Below are positions 53,131 to 63,258 of a stretch of 64,000 bases of DNA, piece after piece; within the stretch, counting starts at the first letter, position 1; the number at the start of each line of letters is the position of its first letter. The position numbers and the translations under genes are program-made. The DNA is taken from assembly GCA_036365455.1 (NCBI GenBank), contig JAWQUS010000032.1, positions 11,540,001 through 11,604,000 on the forward strand. Direction: 5' to 3'. The notes below the pieces were generated by a model that worked only from the letters and a program-made list of their open reading frames with translations, did not search any database and was not told where the DNA came from. The stretch comes from Macrosoma leucophasiata (lineage: Eukaryota; Arthropoda; Insecta; Lepidoptera; Hedylidae).

Positions 53131-53361
53131 TAAGTAGGTACCATAAAATCGCCTTCGCAGCGACTTCTGTCTTGCAACAAACTTCACAAAGTTAGGTAGG
53201 TACTAGTGATGCCAGATCCGATTTTTTTTAAATCGGGACAGTAGGTAAATTAAACCAGGGGTAAATATCGGCACAGTAGAAACATAAGCAAAAAGATTTT
53301 AAATAATTTATTGATTTGTAGAAATTATATTTGCATTTTAAGATAAGAAATGTTAACTGCC

Positions 53362-53432
53362 TCAGCAGCCTAGTTGTAGCAGGCCACTACTACTACGCTG
53401 GAGGTCCTGGGTTCGACTCCCGCGTCGGGGGC
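53362..53432 (+). repeat. tRNA-like sequence, separate family
   Basis: CAGCAGCCTAGTTGTAGCAG, GGAGGTCCTGGGTTCGACTC, CCGCGTCGGGGGC. Box A and box B are good, but the acceptor stem is imperfect. Probably the head of another tRNA-derived SINE. Confidence 0.5.
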
Positions 53433-53514
53433 TATCAGATATAACGGTTTAAAATCCCATATTATTATTAACGTTTCTATTGAGATTTTTCCATTTTCTG
53501 AAAGTTTCCCAGTA

Positions 53515-53678
53515 CCTCGGAGTTTGGTAATGTGCCCGGAGATGGCAACACGCTCGCCACTTGTTACATGGGCCAAAAACGTAACCGGCGAATGCTGGGT
53601 GTTTGCATGTACTATGCTTGAATGCATGCATTTACCTTTGCCTACCCCTTCGAGGATTACAGGCGTGAAGTTGTGTTT
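53515..53678 (+). repeat. SINE-like repeat shared with 8467-8642
   Basis: CTCGGAGTTTGGTAATGTGC, CACTTGTTACATGGGCCAAA, TGCTGGGTGTTTGCATGTAC, TGCCTACCCCTTCGAGGATT, ACAGGCGTGAAGTTG. The open frame here is not a gene. Confidence 0.55.
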
Positions 53679-53679
53679 A

Positions 53680-53805
53680 CGTTTATATTTGCGGATTTTC
53701 TCGCGTAGGTATACGACGACGACGTCGATATATGGGAGTGGATTCCCAATTTCTCCTACTCGACGACCGAGCTCCAGCTACCGTGGTCACGGGTTTAGTG
53801 GTGGT
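53680..53805 (-). mobile_element. Related Penelope-type terminal fragment, second copy
   Basis: Contains TATATTTGCGGATTTTCTCG at 53682-53702, the same end as the 43044 element, and reversed GACCACGGTAGCTGGAGCTC with the GGTCGTCG core. It lies about 600 bp from the related fragment at 52985. Confidence 0.5.
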
Positions 53806-54237
53806 TTTATTGATTTATCAAAGCCTCGGGCCCCATATATGATTGATCTTTAAACAGGCTTTTGTCTATGTCTAGCAGTGGACGTCTTTCGGGTTTTTTA
53901 ATTCTTCGATCGTCGATTTGGAATAGAAGTTGTGGTTATATTGCGACCACTAAAAGATTATTTTCGACTTTACGACTCGACTTTTTATGTACTTGTTATA
54001 ATGTGAAAAAAAAGACTGACTGATCTGACCAATCAGTTTTTTTGTCCCCGGAACACTCTACATTTACCCTTTAGGCTACAAGGTCACTCGCACCACCTAG
54101 CGTACGATTTGACTTTGTTTAAGTAGATAATAAATCTATGGTTCTACCACGTGTGGAATAGACTTTCGAACAATATGGCGTTTTTACCTTGATTTTGAAA
54201 ATTTTGTATTTTGTAAATTCAAATGAAAAGTTGATTA

Positions 54238-54516
54238 TATTTTATTTTAAAGAAAAATGGAAAGAAAAATCTGACTTCAGGCGAGACTCGAACTCGCGGC
54301 CTACTGGGAATCTAGTCCAGCCGCTCTTCCAATTGAGCTACTGAAGTCCTGCCCGATTTGTCAAATCTTTCCTTCACATTTATTGCATTGCTTTATGGTA
54401 GCAGCAGCGCCATCTATTGCCAACTATGCTAGTTAGGCAAATTTCTCTTTCCATTTTTCTTTAAAATAAAATATATTTCACAAGGATGTGTTAATGCGAA
54501 ATAATATAAAACAATT
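54238..54516 (-). repeat. Complete tRNA-like SINE copy with 13-bp target duplication
   Basis: The direct repeat GAAAAGTTGATTA lies at 54225-54237 and 54517-54529. Inside, the tRNA-like part (54273-54348, minus strand) is preceded on that strand by GCCTAACTAGCATAGTTGGC and GGCGCTGCTGCTACCATAAA, as in the copy at 610-700. A duplication longer than 10 bp means insertion by reverse transcription. Its ends carry the CATTTTTCTTTAAAATAAAA segment on both sides, inverted. Confidence 0.7.
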
Positions 54517-54638
54517 GAAAAGTTGATTATTTACATTACCAAACTAATATCAAGTATTACAGTTAAGTCTGATTACAATTAATGTAGTAAAAATCAATAG
54601 TTATTTAGGCAAGTCAATGTGAATTAGAAGGTTTAGAG

Positions 54639-54970
54639 CAGAGGTTCCCAAACTATTTTTTCTTGTAGACCCCTTACAATTTTTTCTGGTTTCTGTGGAC
54701 TCCCGTCCTTGCTACATTTATATCACATTCCCATATTTCCAATTTTTATTCACGCCTACGTAGACCCCCATCGAGTCTCCCATGGACCACTTTGGGAATC
54801 ACTGGTATGATGTAAGTAAATTGGTACTATCAGTGTATGTGTTGAGATCCATTATCGTGGACCCCCATTTTCATTTCATGGACCCACAATTTTTTTTTTC
54901 GCTGACGCATACCCCTTTCACATTGTCATAGACCCCCAGGGGTCGATATAGACCACTTTGGGGATCACTG
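54639..54970. mobile_element. hAT-type MITE
   Basis: Ends CAGAGGTTCCCAAACTATTT and CACTTTGGGGATCACTG; flanked by GTTTAGAG (54631-54638) and GCTTAGAG (54971-54978), an 8-bp duplication with one change. About 95% like the 28447 copy. Confidence 0.8.
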
Positions 54971-55404
54971 GCTTAGAGCCTGTTTTACGACTTACTGATA
55001 AAGTCCCTGACAATCTATTAGGAACTTATCAATACATAAAAATCTGATAGGGGACGATTAAAGAAGAGTAATAGAAACGAAAAAAAAAATTTGGAATTTT
55101 TGTCTGTCTGGTACGCTATAACTCCGAAATAATAAATTGTCAGGGAGTTTAATGGCGAAAAAGAAAAAAAATATCAGAAATCATTATCTGGTAGATAGCT
55201 TTAAACGTCAGATAACTGTCTGTGTGATTTTGTAAAAATTTTAATACAATTTTTTTTACATAGGTACGTAGACCGGACGGACCGGAGCCGCCGCGACCGG
55301 TGGCCCGCGTTCCTCTATGGTACCTACAAAAGGAAAGTTTTTAATTTGTTAAAAAAAACCAATGAAAGCATTAAATACCTACTCTAAGTAAATATAGTTA
55401 AACA

Positions 55405-55473
55405 GGCCGGTTTAGTGGTAAAGCGGCTGGACTGGTTAACTTGAGGTCGCAGGTTCGATTTTTGTACCGTGCC
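55405..55473 (+). repeat. tRNA-like sequence, variant copy
   Basis: GGCCGGTTTAGTGGTAAAGC, GGCTGGACTGG, GTCGCAGGTTCGATTTTTGT. Box A and box B spacing is normal. It lacks the usual TTTTCTTTCC tail. A tRNA-derived SINE head or a decayed tRNA pseudogene. Confidence 0.45.
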
Positions 55474-55537
55474 ATAAATTATTCAGAAGTAGTACTTTGG
55501 CGAATTATTTACTGCCATCTAACGGTGAGTAGACATA

Positions 55538-55582
55538 ATAATTTTGTTCTTACATAAGTTCCTAATGTAAGAACAAAATTAT
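55538..55582. repeat. 18-bp palindrome ATAATTTTGTTCTTACAT
   Basis: Arms 55538-55555 and 55565-55582 with a 9-base loop. Confidence 0.75.
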
Positions 55583-56319
55583 GTTGTTCAATCTACAAGG
55601 TTGCAAATAACATAAAAGCAACTGGTGAGAATATTTTTATTTCTTTGATTAAGGAATAAAAATAGATAGAAATAGGTAATACATTATAGATTTCATGTAT
55701 TCATCAAAATAAAAGTGTCCACTTACATCCATGTATGTTAATTAATTTTTGTCATTATTATTTAGGCCAAAATGTATCTACATCGATACTTCTTAAACTT
55801 CATTAGAATACATGGCAATAAAATTGCTCAATACATACAAATGTCTTATAAGAGACATCTACATTCCTAGTAGTAAACTGCTGAACACTTAATTAAGTAG
55901 CAAAGTTACATTAGTAATATCAAATTACTATAATGCTATTCAGTACAAGATGGCGCTATACGCAATACAAAAGTACTGTAATTGTAATAAGTAATTAATA
56001 AAAAAATATTACAAGTTATGTATGCAATACAAATATATTTGTAAATATATAAAAGAAAATTATTGTGAAATATGACATTTATTTTCTCCAGTATTAAATT
56101 GAATGTTATAATATATTGCATTGCTTCATGAACGCATCGTAACAGTTCTATTAACCGCCAAAATGAAGTACATCCTAAGTTCTACTAAATTTTGATGAAT
56201 TATATGACCTCTAGAAATTGGGAATGTTTTCATTAAGGTATTTTCCGATTACGACGATGTCGACGGTACTCCTAATTCTATTTTGAGGTGTTTTGTTTAG
56301 TTTGTTCGATGCGTGTCAA
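55583..56319. other. AT-rich intergenic sequence
   Basis: No gene or repeat recognised. Confidence 0.35.
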
Positions 56320-56596
56320 TACCGTGTACGTTTGGATACGCCTACAACGGAGCGCGTACATCTGTCAAACAAATCTGCCGAGTCTCGTATGAATTGCAGT
56401 GCATTGAATTGCATATTGCCTTGGTTTCCGTGAGTTTTGTGCAATTGTTATGCCGCAGTGTGATAATATATTGTTTTCGATACGTTAATTAAATAGTGTG
56501 TATAATGACAGGAACTCGTGGTGCTGTGTTTTGTGTAGTTTGAATAAAAGTGTATCGAGGATTGCCTACAAGTTTGTGGATTATAAATAAGCACAA
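56320..56596 (+). promoter_or_regulatory. Possible promoter and untranslated first exon of a downstream gene
   Basis: Repeat-free, CpG-richer sequence (GTACGTTTGGATACGCCTAC, AACGGAGCGCGTACATCTGT) leads into a leader-like stretch (GTGTTTTGTGTAGTTTGAAT) and a good donor CACAA|GTGAGTAAAT at 56597. No long ORF is present. It could be the first exon of a + strand gene beyond the window. The assignment is by pattern only. Confidence 0.25.
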
Positions 56597-56875
56597 GTGA
56601 GTAAATATTTACGTTAACGTATGTCGTAACGAGAAAAGAATTCAACGTTACGATGTTTTACGCAAGGGCCGGTCGGTAGGCCGTGTTTAGGTATTATAGG
56701 AATGTGTTCCTTAAGAATGTGTTCCCTTGAACCTGCTCAAGTACATGTATGTTTATTATGTGGTACTCAAAATCTGACGCAGACCTAGGCTTACACTATT
56801 ACAGATATCTCGGCAAATAAGTAATTACTTATTTAGTATTTTTTTAATACTTATTAGGTTTAACACTGTTTTAGA

Positions 56876-56957
56876 AGAAGCACGGGAGGTGTATCACGAC
56901 CGGGATATCGGCGCTACACACTCTGCCTACCCCGTAAGGGACTTGGCGTGAAGATAC
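56876..56957 (+). repeat. RTE-type LINE 3' terminal fragment
   Basis: AGAAGCACGGGAGGTGTATC, ACGACCGGGATATCGGCGCT, CTACCCCGTAAGGGACTTGG then CGTGAAGATACC. Confidence 0.55.
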
Positions 56958-57494
56958 CACTGTTGTGTTTAATTTATCCAAAAAGTATCTTGCCCATATT
57001 AAACCAGTTAAGCATCATATCCTCAAAATTGTAATTAAAAAGCATGTGTGAGTCCTAGGAGTTATAAATTCCTCCCTGGTCTGAATTTATGAAGATAGAC
57101 TGAAATGGTATTTATCAAGTAAAATCCTATTGCAACTGGATTTATTATGCTGCGACTCACCTTACTCAAGACAGTATATGCCCTCGTAAACAGGCAACTT
57201 ATCCTCATCAGACACAACAATAATGTCGATCATTATGTTCATCTACTTACTATTATTCTACTATTTTTAATACATTACTTCATGCGTGTCAACCCTGAAG
57301 CTTAGGGTACAGGTTTACCTCCAAGACATTCCAGCACCCATTTGCCAGTGACCTCTTGTCCCAAATGACAAGCCTGTTGATATCTACGGGCACATTACCA
57401 AACTTTGAAGGCAACTGCCAATAAATGGAATAATTTGTGTAGTGTTTACCTATAAACACCAAGTGATAATATGTTTGAAATATGTCATGAAATG

Positions 57495-57645
57495 TCAATC
57501 AAGTCTTACAGGTCACATTGATAGTAAGTGAATACTGAACTATGCTGTTATGCCTCTGCCGGAAATTACTGGGCCATAGATGATGACCACCTGCCTGGAA
57601 CATGAGAGCATAGAACACAACCATTTAGTGGCAAGTAGATTGGGT
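57495..57645 (-). repeat. 290-bp SINE-like family, diverged copy
   Basis: AGGTCACATTGATAGTAAGT, TGTTATGCCTCTGCCGGAAA, CCACCTGCCTGGAACATGAG, CCATTTAGTGGCAAGTAGAT: internal deletions and many substitutions. Confidence 0.5.
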
Positions 57646-57699
57646 AATATAAACAACCATGACCAAATAGGTCGAGTACTGTCTGATGGTGGGGTCAAG

Positions 57700-57838
57700 T
57701 CTCAGGAATTGGTGTGCATGTATGAAGAGAATGATGAATGTAGATGAGGCACGGGAGCAGGACCAGGATATCTGGCGCTCCACACTCTCTGCCTACCCTG
57801 TTAGGAACCTGGCGTGAAGATACATAGTAATACATACA
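57700..57838 (+). repeat. RTE-type LINE 3' terminal fragment, best copy
   Basis: Encodes the end VDEARE, (V)CQDQDIWRSTLSAYP and VRNLA then TGA, followed by AGATACATAGTAATACATAC. It starts within GGAATTGGTGTGCATGTATG. Confidence 0.6.
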
Positions 57839-58204
57839 TAAACAACCAAATTTTATATACAGTTTACACAGACAATAAGTGAATACTGCAATGTAAACTA
57901 CTCAATATTTTAGAATTTTGTTACATTGTAGTATTATAAACTTTAGTTGAGATCTACCTACTAGGTACTTTTTATTATGTCAAAAAAGTTAAATTACTAT
58001 TATATTTCTTACATAAGTCTATTGTGTTGTGCAGCTATATTAGCTGCAAAACAATGTTTCTCATCTGTTTTTTTTCTTTTACTGACTAACCACTAACTCT
58101 ATCAATTTACCTGCTTAGATGATTTTTGTAGGTATAATGTACCTACTCAATAAAAAGTCAAAAGATTGTAGGTATTCTGTTAACAATTTAAGTAAATTCA
58201 TATA
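57839..58204. other. AT-rich intergenic sequence
   Basis: No gene or repeat recognised. Confidence 0.35.
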
Positions 58205-58345
58205 CCTATTATAAACTACTTATTGTCGGGCGTCGGAACTTGAGGACCCACCGCCTACTGAGTGTCGTAGGTGTCGCTATAGGGGGGCGGCGGAGGCGGC
58301 GCGCACCGGGTGCCACCCGTTTGGAGGTGACACCCTCTCTTTAAA
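58205..58345. other. GC-rich island, perhaps part of a repeat
   Basis: GGGGGGCGGCGGAGGCGGCG, CGCACCGGGTGCCACCCG and, 180 bp on, CCCGGGTGCCACACATGTTA with GCTACACCACTG. The repeated GGGTGCCAC words and the CAGTGGTGTAGC end suggest a decayed hAT-like element of about 350 bp (58205-58555), unproved. Confidence 0.3.
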
Positions 58346-58546
58346 TAATCAACAATTTGAGCTGTTTATACGTGAAAGCGCAACACAAAACTCACTTTTG
58401 CATTTGTAAATGCTAAGGAACGCCAGAGACAGAGAATTTGCTCAAATAGGGGCCATAACGGTGGAGAATGGCGAAATAATATATAAATTAATTGCATTTC
58501 CTTTTTTTTTGCTCATTTGTCCCGGGTGCCACACATGTTAGCTACA

Positions 58547-58790
58547 CCACTGCGTCCACTAGTGGGGGAGAATTCTTCTGCTAATACATTCACCCGAAAA
58601 ATGGCGGTCAAAACATTGGAAAAGAGCGTTAGTAAATGCAATAACGCGAGATGGGCAACAGCGTCCCGTGATAAAACTACCGCCACCACGATCGTCATTC
58701 CGCACGTCAAGTGTGGCGATTATACCTAGCATATCTGCTCCTAATGACACGAATCTGTCCTGAGCATCTTGGTCAGTCAGCATCAGTTGG
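58547..58790 (+). repeat. Copy of the CCACTAGTG/ACTACCGCC family
   Basis: GCGTCCACTAGTGGGGGAGA, CGCGAGATGGGCAACAGCGT, CCCGTGATAAAACTACCGCC, GTGTGGCGATTATACCTAGC. Overlapping open frames on both strands are by-products. Confidence 0.6.
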
Positions 58791-58894
58791 TGAGAGCTGT
58801 CTTACTTGAATCAAAGCGCGCGGCTTATGTTAGAACAAGACAGCGAAGCGATTCAATCGCGATCCAATGACAATTAAGACTAATTAAATAATAA

Positions 58895-59085
58895 ATACCT
58901 ACGCTTACACTCACAGTCCCAAACTAGGATAAACCTGTATCGTGGGTGCCGTTGTTCACACACAACACCTGTCTACACGTCCTACACACACCCAGACCCG
59001 AAACAAATAGGTATCTGTTGGCCATACAAATATTTGTCCCGCCTGGTACGGGGATTGAACCCTTAAGCCTCGGATTAAACGCCAA
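58895..59085 (-). repeat. Copy of the same tRNA-derived SINE
   Basis: Minus strand: GCCAACTGG..., GGGTTCAATCCCCGTACC, GGACAAATATTTGTATGGCC, TTGTTTCGGGTCTGGGTGTG, GGCACCCACGATACAGGTTT. Order and spacing are as at 36433. Confidence 0.6.
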
Positions 59086-59277
59086 CTGGCTCTTCAAATG
59101 TTACAAAAATTAGGCCCCAGATCGACGGAAAGCTGATCAGCGAGTTTGTCCCCGTACAAACAGACACGCAATCAACATGCTTGAGCTCGGGTTACAGTCG
59201 AGTGCATGTATCAAATCATGTTATGCTACGAACATTCAACTGACGCGAGCCAATGGGCTGCTCGAGTGATGAAGCTG

Positions 59278-59311
59278 ACAAATAACACATACAGGGGTAT
59301 GTGTTATTTGT
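59278..59311. repeat. 15-bp palindrome ACAAATAACACATAC
   Basis: Arms 59278-59292 and 59297-59311 around AGGG. Confidence 0.7.
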
Positions 59312-59462
59312 GATCTATTTTATAAATTAAAAGCATTTTGTCAGACTACGTGGCACGCATCTGAACGTTGCATCAACATATTATACGAACACAAGCGTGC
59401 ATGTATGCTGCTGGCCTGTTTGTGCTCGTATTTGTCATCGATGGAGCTGCTAGTCAGGCTAG

Positions 59463-59750
59463 TTTATGTAATGGAAGTGGCAAACAAGCATGCAGTTCAC
59501 ATTGATGTTATGGGATGACTGCAGCCTATAAACACCCACACAAAGACCAAGGTCACAATGCAAATGCGTTAGCACTTCTTAAGGCTAAGGTGTTATGCCT
59601 CTGTGCCGGAAATTACAGGGGCGTATATTACCACCTGACCGGAACACGATAGTGCTGAACACTACTATTTAGCGGCAAGTATATTAGTATATTAGGTAAT
59701 GCGGTGGTGCCTACGCTCACGAACTCCGTCACTCGAGCTCTACCATCAGT
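59463..59750 (-). repeat. 290-bp SINE-like family copy
   Basis: Nearly full-length; CAGGCT occurs just before (59455) and just after (59755), a possible 6-bp duplication. The T tract is short here. Confidence 0.7.
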
Positions 59751-60281
59751 GAACCAGGCTGTATGCCGCGTATCAGAACTATTCAACGCTCATGAACACA
59801 AGCGTCTTAATGTGGCGCCGGCCTGTAGGTGCTCGTGTTCGCCGTCGATCGGGTCAAGTTCAATAAATATTTTACTCTTATTTAAGGTGGAATTTAATCA
59901 TGCATTTTAGTTTTTCAACGTGGTAAAGACACGTGCAGTTCACTTTGATAGCTTCTGAATTCATATCAAACGCCTTGTCTCAATTTGCTCTGTCATAGGT
60001 ACTTTACCGACACACTGATTTTCAGAATACCTTAGTATACTAGTGTCAGAAAGTTTAGGTAAGGAATGCGGTGCGTACGTATTATTTACGCTAACTGCCA
60101 TATGTAGTAGTAATAATAAGATAATAATTATAATAAGAAACATTTATTTGACACACAGCGAGACGCATAAAACAGACATAAAACGTAACAGGTAACAGAG
60201 AAAAGACAACACATTTTCTAAAAATTAATACATACCTATACACGGAATATGTGTCTCACGGCTGCCAAAAAGGTGTCCTCT
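59751..60281. other. Intergenic sequence left of the Jockey insertion
   Basis: A short run of TAATAATAAGATAATAATTA (60107-60135) and a decayed GCAGTTCACTTTGATAGCTT fragment of the 290-bp family near 59935. No gene. Confidence 0.35.
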
Positions 60282-60289
60282 GTTCAGCA

Positions 60290-60291
<2 letters not shown>

Positions 60292-60347
<56 letters not shown>

Positions 60348-61565
60348 GTCGGGCGTTGTTTAGGCGGCCTTTCTCGAGACGGCACTAGTCTACTTCACCG
60401 GGCAATCGGCGAGCGCAGAGGGCGCTCCAGCCTAAAAGTTAGCGCAACTGCCTAAGGGTGACCCACGTGGGTCCGTGCCTCGGCTTAGGACGTTGCGGAG
60501 AGACATATGAGACATATGCGATTATGGGCGGTGCAACTTTCGCTCTACTCCATTCGGTTGGTGATAACCGGAATGTCATCGGCCTCGCGGGGCCGGAGAT
60601 AGGGGCGGGCGCGGCGCGAAACGCGTCGGCGCGTTGTATTATTTGCGGTTTGTGCAGTGTGATTCTGTAATCGATTATTCATTGGCCAACGTGATCTCAT
60701 CGTCCGGATCTTTTAAGACGTGCCTTGGACGTCTCCTTTTGGCGCGATCAAAAGGAGTGTATATCGCGGCCGCTCTGACCAGCGGATTCGGGTGGTGACT
60801 CGCCCGATCGAAATAGCGAGCTGAAGCTCGCTTCATAAACTGCCGGATGGTAGGCAGATTTGCATCAATGTGCAGGTTTTTATTACGTACGTACCAAGGC
60901 GCGCCTACGGCTCTAGGTAAGAATCGGTTCTGCAAGGTTTGAAGTTTTCGTAATATTGTCTTTTTCGCGTGGGCAAATACTGGGGACGCGTAACATAAAA
61001 TGGGCCTTATGCAGGACGTATAGGCACGGAGTTTGTTCCGGGCCGATAGCTTGCTCTTTTTGTTTAATAAACAATGTAACTGGGATAGCACGAATGCAGC
61101 CTTTGCGCGCGCTGCTCTTACGTGTGCAGCGAAGGACAGATGCCGATCAAGCGTCACTCCTAAGTATTTGATTTTGTCCATCCAGGGGATGGGCTCGTCA
61201 AACATAAGGACTGGGGCTACGTTGGGTCTGGGAGCGCGGTCCCGTACAAAGAGTATGGCAGCGCTCTTGCTCGGATTTACCTCTATACGCCAGCGGCGGA
61301 ACCAAGACTCAAGGTCTTTGGCCGCCGCTTGCAGGGCTTTCCTTATGATCTCTGGTTTTCTGCCAGAGACGTAAATAGCGGTGTCGTCAGCGTACATTGC
61401 CACCTGTACGCCGCGGCGGACAGGGATATCGCTAGTGTATAGCGTGAACAGGAGGGGGGAGAGTACGGATCCTTGGGGAACACCGGCTGTTATGGTGTGA
61501 CGGTTCGAGAGGGTACCCTCTACTCGATATCGAAAGCCTCTGTCTGACAGAAAGTCGCGAATGAA
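60292..61565 (-). mobile_element. Jockey-type non-LTR retrotransposon, 5'-truncated, recent
   Basis: On the minus strand the element runs from 61565 to a 52-base poly(A) (T run at 60294-60345). The direct repeat GTTCAGCATA lies at 60282-60291 and 61566-61575 and is the target-site duplication. It is GC-rich against AT-rich flanks. A perfect duplication, a long pure A tail and an uninterrupted ORF indicate a young insertion. Confidence 0.9.
60675..61565 (-). pseudogene. Jockey-type reverse transcriptase, C-terminal 297 residues
   Basis: Open from the 5' truncation to a stop at 60675. Visible: AGVPQGSVLSPLLF (RT motif 4) near residues 30-43, MYADDTAIYV (catalytic YADD) near 60-69, KIKYLGVTLDRHLSFAAHV (thumb), and a conserved end RRRPRHVLKDPDDEI. 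The fingers and the upstream endonuclease are absent, so it is not autonomous. The first Met-Leu of the open frame come from the target duplication, not the element. Confidence 0.9.
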
Positions 61566-61595
61566 GTTCAGCATAAAGTTTAATCTATACTTATA

Positions 61596-61806
61596 TACCT
61601 ATGTTATAAAGCTGAAGAGTTTGTTTGTTTACTTGAACGCGCTAATCTCAGCAACTACTGGACTGGTCCGATTTGAAAAATTATTTCAGTGTTAGATTCC
61701 CCATTTATCGATGTAGGCTTTAGGCTATAAAATATAACATCACGCTATGATGAATAGGAGAGAGGGTGCCATAGCACACAAGCGAAGTCGGGGCTGGCCG
61801 CTAGTT
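61596..61806 (+). repeat. Dispersed repeat ending GAAGTCGGGGCTGGCCGCTAGT
   Basis: TATAAAGCTGAAGAGTTTGT, GAACGCGCTAATCTCAGCAA, CTTTAGGCTATAAAATATAA, AGCGAAGTCGGGGCTGGCCG and CTAGT. Fuller copy of the 12098 family, just outside the Jockey insertion. Confidence 0.55.
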
Positions 61807-62328
61807 AAAACATAATTTTGATTACCTAAGTAGCTTTAAACAGTATAAATATTAGACTGCATTGAAGTCAGAAGGTCGCAATCTCACGTATAATGGAGAT
61901 TTTTTAGGTAAACATAAGTCGTTTCAGTAGTAAGTAGGGTCCGCGGTAGGGTTGCCACCCGTACTATATTATATAGTATCGTACTATATTTTAGTCAATT
62001 GTACTATATATTATAGAAAAACAATATAGTACGAAAAATACTATATTTTTATCGCTAATTCATTTGTCGCGCTTTTTTTTAATGGAACGCACCCACAGCG
62101 CTGTATAGGAAATTTTTGAACGAAACTCATTCATGTACGGCGCTCACAGACAGCGCTTAGTTGTTATTGTTGGTCTGTGGTTGGTACCACTTACCATCTC
62201 ATTTGTCATTGTCAACGTCAACGTAACTTTGTCAATTAAATCTACCCGAATTTTATTGTTGGTCTGTGCTACCCGAACATTGAGGTTATTTTGACTATTT
62301 AATAACGGATTAAAATTACAACAAAAAC

Positions 62329-62517
62329 ATGGAAAGTGATGATGGTTCTTGCACGCCTCCCAAGAAGAAAGAAAGAAAAGAAAAAAGGCTTCAAAAATGT
62401 AAGAGCAAGTGGGAGTCCGACTACCAATGGTGCAAAGAAGATATTAGTAATAATTATGGAGCGAAGTGTACTATATGCGGGATTTCTTTTTCGATAGCTG
62501 GAAGTGGGATTGGACAA
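62329..62517 (+). pseudogene. hAT-like transposase exon 1: lysine-rich start and BED-type zinc finger
   Basis: MESDDGSCTPPKKKERKEKR is followed by SKWESDYQWCKED and YGAKCTICGISFSIAGSGIG. The C-x2-C half of a BED-type zinc finger is clear. GGACAA|GTAAGT at 62518 is a plausible donor. The frame continues after an acceptor at 62690 (TTTTTAG|GTG) with VKQYSETKQHKKK, where the first expected zinc-binding His is a Tyr. The finger is therefore probably damaged. Confidence 0.7.
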
Positions 62518-62690
62518 GTAAGTACTTTATAATCGGTTTCCACGTTTCTTGTGGGTTGTGTTGTGATGTGTGTGATTGATACGTTTGGTTGTGTAGTCAG
62601 ATATTTTTCTCTCTGGGCACCCTATTTATTGTTTGGTAATGGTATGGTTACGGTAATTGTTCGAGCATATTGTTTGCTGCTTGTTTTTAG

Positions 62691-63258
62691 GTGAAACAAT
62701 ATAGTGAAACTAAACAGCACAAAAAAAAAGTGAACTGAAAAAGACTGCTTCTACTTTACAACAGTTTCTGGGAACGTCCTTTGATTCTCCTTCATCATCT
62801 TCTACATCCTCAAATAATTCTAATGATGCTTTGATTTCTGCAGAACTGGCGTTAACATTTCACACAGTCAAACATCACATGTCTTACAATAGCATGGATT
62901 GTGGTGTTAAATTAGATAAGACTATATATGTAGATTCCAAAACTGCTCTTAATATTCGCTTAGCACGTTCTACAATGGAAGCTCTTGTAATGGAAGTGTT
63001 GGACCCACAAGCCATACAGATTGTTTTAGATGAATTAAAGAAAGATGTTTTTTACTGTATACAAAGTAATGCTTCAAACAGAAAAAATATCAAACTTTTC
63101 CCATTAGTTATTCAGTATTTTACTATTGATAATGGTATTCAGAATAAGCTAGTAGACTTTTATGAAAATCCTGATGAAACAGCTGATGGAATGTTTAAAG
63201 CAATTAAAAATTCCTTAACTGAACAAAAAATTGCTTTAGAAAATATATATCAGCATTA
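62691..63258 (+). pseudogene. hAT-like transposase, middle part, frameshifted
   Basis: After the acceptor the frame breaks in a run of nine A (62721-62729; one A seems lost). It resumes as SELKKTASTLQQFLGTSFDS, LALTFHTVKHHMSYNSMDC, NIRLARSTMEALVMEVLDPQ and IKLFPLVIQYFTIDNGIQNK up to about 63245, then breaks again. The order of blocks matches vertebrate/insect ZBED-like hAT transposases. Confidence 0.7.

Noticed and set aside
53524..53853. A 109-residue + strand frame
   Set aside because: It covers a SINE-like repeat and a Penelope-type terminal fragment.
62299..62517. A minus-strand frame with hydrophobic stretch
   Set aside because: It is the antisense shadow of the hAT BED exon.
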